A stretch of 64,000 bases of DNA, taken from Nageia nagi (lineage: Eukaryota > Pinophyta). Below the pieces are notes generated by a model. It was not told where the DNA came from, did not search any database, and was given only the letters and a program-made list of their open reading frames with translations. The stretch lies in contig JBITNC010000002.1 of the NCBI GenBank assembly GCA_050084985.1, positions 12,648,001-12,712,000 of the forward strand, written 5' to 3'. Made by a program: the position numbers and the translations under genes. Below are positions 60,340 through 64,000 of the stretch, in pieces. Numbering within the stretch: the stretch's first letter is position 1; the number at the start of each line of letters is the position of its first letter.

Positions 60340-61900
60340 GGAGGTTGTAAGGGAATTTGATGTACAAATCCATACTCTACAGCCCTTTTGGGATTCTTTC
60401 AGCATGTGCCATTATGAGATCCCTATAAGAATATATGGACATTGATCAAAGACTAGCTAAAAATGGTTTTTTATTTAATGTTATGGTTGTGAGTGCCCAT
60501 ATATGGCCATAAGACAACATCCATTGAAATCATATATTAGCAAATGTGGAAATACATGGCTATAAGACCACCTCCATCTCTTTCTAAGGTGATGGTCTTT
60601 TGTTGTTGGTAATTTCACAGTCATACAATATCATCACTTACCCAAGGTGATATGAATATCAATCTCATACAATTGTATCAAGATAGGTAGATGAAGGAGG
60701 TAATGCATATTTTTCTTACTACAAATACATATAAATACTACTCTCTATGCTCTTCAACATATCTTCAAATCTTATAGACCTACATCTCCAATAAGGCCCT
60801 TATTGAGTGCAAGCTCCTTCATCCACTCATCAATCACATACAACATAAGTTTAGCCCATCCACAAATATATTTCTACACAAAAGACTTATCCACATGTAT
60901 GTTGACTATGTAAGTTCGGTAAATTCCCTTGATTCTTTTGACCATATGAATAAACAAGACATCTTCTCATGAAATATGATAATCTCATTTTATGAAAGAC
61001 ACGGTTTTCATCAAAAGGCATTATCATTGTCTCAACAGATACGACAAACAACAACAGTACTCCAAACATATTAATTCACCTTTCCTAACATCCTAAAAGT
61101 ATACATCAAATTGGAAGATTTTTTACAAGGCTTATATATACACCAAAGAATCTTTAAAAGAGAATTTCAGTTAGATGTTGTATTTATGAGTACCTTGGTA
61201 GACATGTATGCAAAATATGAAAGAGTATAGAAAGCACTTGAATTGCTTGAAAAAATGCATGATGCAGATAGGATTTTATGAATTGCAATGATCTCAAGAT
61301 ATGCATAAAAAGAGTTTTTTGGGTAGACCCTAGAGAATTTTTATCAAATGAAATTGTCTTGAGTAAAGCTAAACTCTACAACTTTCATTAGCATTCTTCC
61401 AATATGTGCCTCCATTGGAGCTCTAGAATAAGTTATGGATATCCATCAAAGATTAGGTAAAAATAGATTTTCGTTTGATGTTGTGATTGTGAGTGCCCTA
61501 ATAGATATATATATGCAAAATATGAAGAATACACAAGCCTTAAGAATTGTTGAATAAGATGCATGATGCAAACTCAATTTCATAGACTGCATTGATATTA
61601 GAATATGCATAAAATAGATTTTTTAGAAAGGCTTTAGAGATTCCAATAGATGCAATTGTCAAGTGTAAAGACAAACTCTGCAACCATTACCAACATTCTT
61701 CTAACATATACGACCATGGGAGCTTTAGAAGAAGGTATGCATATCCATCAAAGTGTATTTGAAAATTATACAAAAATAGTTGGGCATATTAAATAAAAAA
61801 TTAGTTTGATGATTGATGAAGCTCATCTTTAACTGGGAAGAGCTTTTTGAAATTATGGAAAATGCTTACAAACATGACTCAATCATCAAGATGATGAAAT
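60340..61900 (+). pseudogene. PPR (pentatricopeptide repeat) protein pseudogene
   Basis: Plus-strand pieces match PLS-type PPR repeats. The best are MDIDQRLAKNGFLFNVMVVS (60,430-60,490), LDVVFMSTLVDMYAKYERV then KALELLEKMHDADRIL (61,154-61,275), NSTTFISILPICASIGALE (61,366-61,424), MDIHQRLGKNRFSFDVVIVS then ALIDIY (61,437-61,512), and NSATITNILLTYTTMGALEE followed by GMHIHQS (about 61,675-61,755). Each gives the familiar repeat order: a VDMYAKxG helix, a DVVSWNAMI-like helix, then SxLPxCAxxGALExGxxIH. About 600 bp of unrelated sequence separates the first fragment from the rest. Many stops and shifts; non-functional. Intact relatives act in organelle RNA editing or processing. There is no sign of introns, as is normal for PPR genes. 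Confidence 0.75.
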
Positions 61901-64000
61901 TAAGTTTTATTTTTTAATATTGATGACATGTAATAGACCAATAACATATTATAAAGATAAAAAAATATAAAAGATCAATAACATATTATGAAAACCTTAT
62001 TGTTCCTAAAATGAGAACTATATTTCTAATCATTCTACTATGCAAAACTTTTAAGTTAATCTTCAATGTTAATTTCAAACAACTCATAGATAATATATAA
62101 GTAAGATGCTACTCTACTATAATACCTAAACTATGATAAGACCTTTCCAAAATATTTAAGCCAAATAAGATATTGCAAGTCGATAGCATTGTTTCTAGTT
62201 TTATATTTTAGCTATGTTGCAAAGATGTTTGGTTAAGGATCAGTATTCAATACTTTCCCTTTATGCAATGTATTCTAGATACTACTTTTTTGGTTATTAT
62301 CTCTTAAATAATATATTGGTGCATCAATATTTACATCAATGTTTGAGCTGGTGTGTTTACACCTAATGGTAAGCTAAATAAAATATTTGGTACTATAGGT
62401 GATGTTGTTGATTATTTATTGTACAATTTTTTATTACGTGTTATATTTTCAAGATCCTATTATATTATGTTTATTTCATTTATACTAGATGCTTAGCACT
62501 GATGAATTGAATTATTGGTCATTCAAAGAAATGCAATATCTAAAGAGTCTTACATAATGATATGGTACATACTTATGAGTAGAAAGAAAACTATATTTCA
62601 TTTTATTTTAAAAAACTTATTGTTATTCATTATCTATATAAATAGATGCATTTATTGATTGCTAACATTATATTATCTAGTGAATATAATGGTCTACATA
62701 TGTTGATGCGATATTTATGAAAGCCTTATTTTTAATACTATGAAGTCATTGCACTGAACTAATTTTCAAAAATCTTATATGATTGTAGAGTGAAGAGATA
62801 GAGAAGGTGTAAGAATCACAAAGATGACTCCATATCTTTATGGTATTGTGTACAATTTTCTTAACTTTCAATAAGCATGTGTGATGACTTACCTTATATA
62901 AAAATATCAATTATCAAAGCGTGTTATGTTTAATTGTTGAAAAATATTCTCTTTACAATCATAGAATGGAAAGCATATGGTACTAGAATGGACTTTGATT
63001 GCTTTTCCTTTGGTTAGTAATTGCTCATGATTTTGATCTTTATGCTTATAGTAATAGTAATCATTTTCTTAGGTCTCCTTTAATTTTATTACTAACGATT
63101 GAATTTAGTAACTATGACTAGAATACATATAGTCTAGCTTTTAGGTGTATTATGATACTATGATGCCTTTTTTGAAAGCTATATTACTTAATACCACTAG
63201 TAAATCAAATTTAATTCCTTGAGAAAATTCAATGGAATATATAAGTCTATTTGGCATGGTAATTGCTAAGGAGAAGCTTGGTCAGGATACTAAGCATGTA
63301 TGTGACCTATAAAAAAATGGACTATTGTAATGTTGTTATATATACATGCACATGTATTAGACCTCATATTATAAGTTTTAAAAGTCCTTTATTGATTGTT
63401 TTGGATATAAAATATATTGTTCTCATGGATGCCAAAAAATGAATTGAGCTTCTTAACTTTTATTTTTCACTACTCAATAAAACTAGGAGATCCAACTATG
63501 ATGTGTGTGTAACACATAAGAACTTGGGTATTACACAATGGAACTGATGATACAATGAAAAACTTTTATCACCTTTTAGGCCATATGTGTCGAGATAATT
63601 AACCATTTATTATTAGTGGTAAATTTACTAATGACAAAATCTAATGTAAATATTTAGATTTTTTGTTGTATCAGTTTGGTGATATTTTAAAGATATCTTT
63701 TAAAAATTTATGTAGTCCCCCAAAAATCAAAATTCACATGATCATTTGGCATGATAACTCTTATAAAATTATTTCTAAATGTTTGTATTTGTTATTTGTG
63801 AATATCATTATTAATATTTCTCCTTGATAGTAAGAATTGTTACATATTTAGAATTTTTGAATATAGCTATTGTACTATAATTTTTAATCATATTCCTTCA
63901 TTAATTTTTTAATTACATAAAATAACTCATTATCATATGTAGATAGTTCAAAATCACACCACTAAACTTCTTATAATTGTAATAAATAAGTTTCCTATCT
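61901..64000. other. A/T-rich DNA, nothing recognised
   Basis: No repeat, RNA or protein family was identified in the last 2.1 kb on either strand. Confidence 0.5.

Noticed and set aside
60760-61070. Minus-strand 60-codon frame overlapping the PPR pseudogene region
   Set aside because: It could not be fitted to PPR repeats or any other family and may be an opposite-strand shadow of inserted DNA.
62985-63050. Plus-strand text MDFDCFSFG resembling the DVYSFGVVLLE motif of plant receptor kinases
   Set aside because: Only about eight residues agree and nothing before or after fits a kinase domain.

Overview
The window looks like nuclear DNA from a land plant with a large, repeat-filled genome, most likely a gymnosperm or a similar repeat-rich lineage. 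It is very A/T-rich and mostly CpG-poor. Almost every recognisable protein-coding stretch is a decayed retrotransposon whose in-frame stops are mainly TAA/TAG/TGA where CAA/CAG/CGA or TGG is expected, the signature of old methylated cytosines lost by deamination. I see no intact protein-coding host gene, no tRNA or rRNA, and nothing bacterial. The species cannot be fixed from sequence alone; a miR529-type locus argues against a core eudicot.

Layout. 1-9 kb: A/T-rich DNA with a broken plant mobile domain (PMD) gene on the minus strand (1.88-3.06 kb) and small tandem duplications. 9-17.7 kb: plus-strand Ty3/gypsy remains, namely one gag-protease-RT-RNase H-integrase body (9.08-12.23), a second protease fragment of the same family (12.33-12.75), and a distinct element with two LTRs and a PBS (12.75-17.73). 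17.7-28 kb: A/T-rich and largely featureless, apart from a 135-bp tandem duplication just upstream of a possible first exon with a transit-peptide look (20.9-21.4 kb). 28.3-31 kb: a plus-strand LINE (LINE-C). 31.9-33.4 kb: a possible non-autonomous DNA element with short inverted ends, subterminal palindromes and a palindromic minisatellite.

33.45-34.7 kb: the only convincing host gene, a microRNA locus of the miR529 (miR156/529) type. It has a near-perfect hairpin at 33,998-34,102, a TATA box about 100 bp upstream, and CpG-retaining flanks. Its mature RNA would be expected to target SPL (SBP-box) transcripts.

35.8-40.9 kb: a minus-strand, gag/protease-only LTR element (TR-GAG-like). Each of its LTRs carries a nine-unit minisatellite of about 68 bp, and there is a decayed initiator-Met PBS.

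41.9-58.6 kb: one 16.65-kb composite. An outer minus-strand LINE (LINE-A) is bounded by a 19-bp target duplication (18/19 identical). It was split twice, by a different-clade LINE (LINE-B, about 44.5-49.3 kb) in its reverse transcriptase and by a 6.2-kb Copia element (52.3-58.47 kb) seven codons after its ORF1 start. The two Copia LTRs, identical at insertion, now differ strongly in CpG content. 60.3-61.9 kb: a degenerate PPR (pentatricopeptide) pseudogene. The remainder to 64 kb is A/T-rich with nothing recognised.
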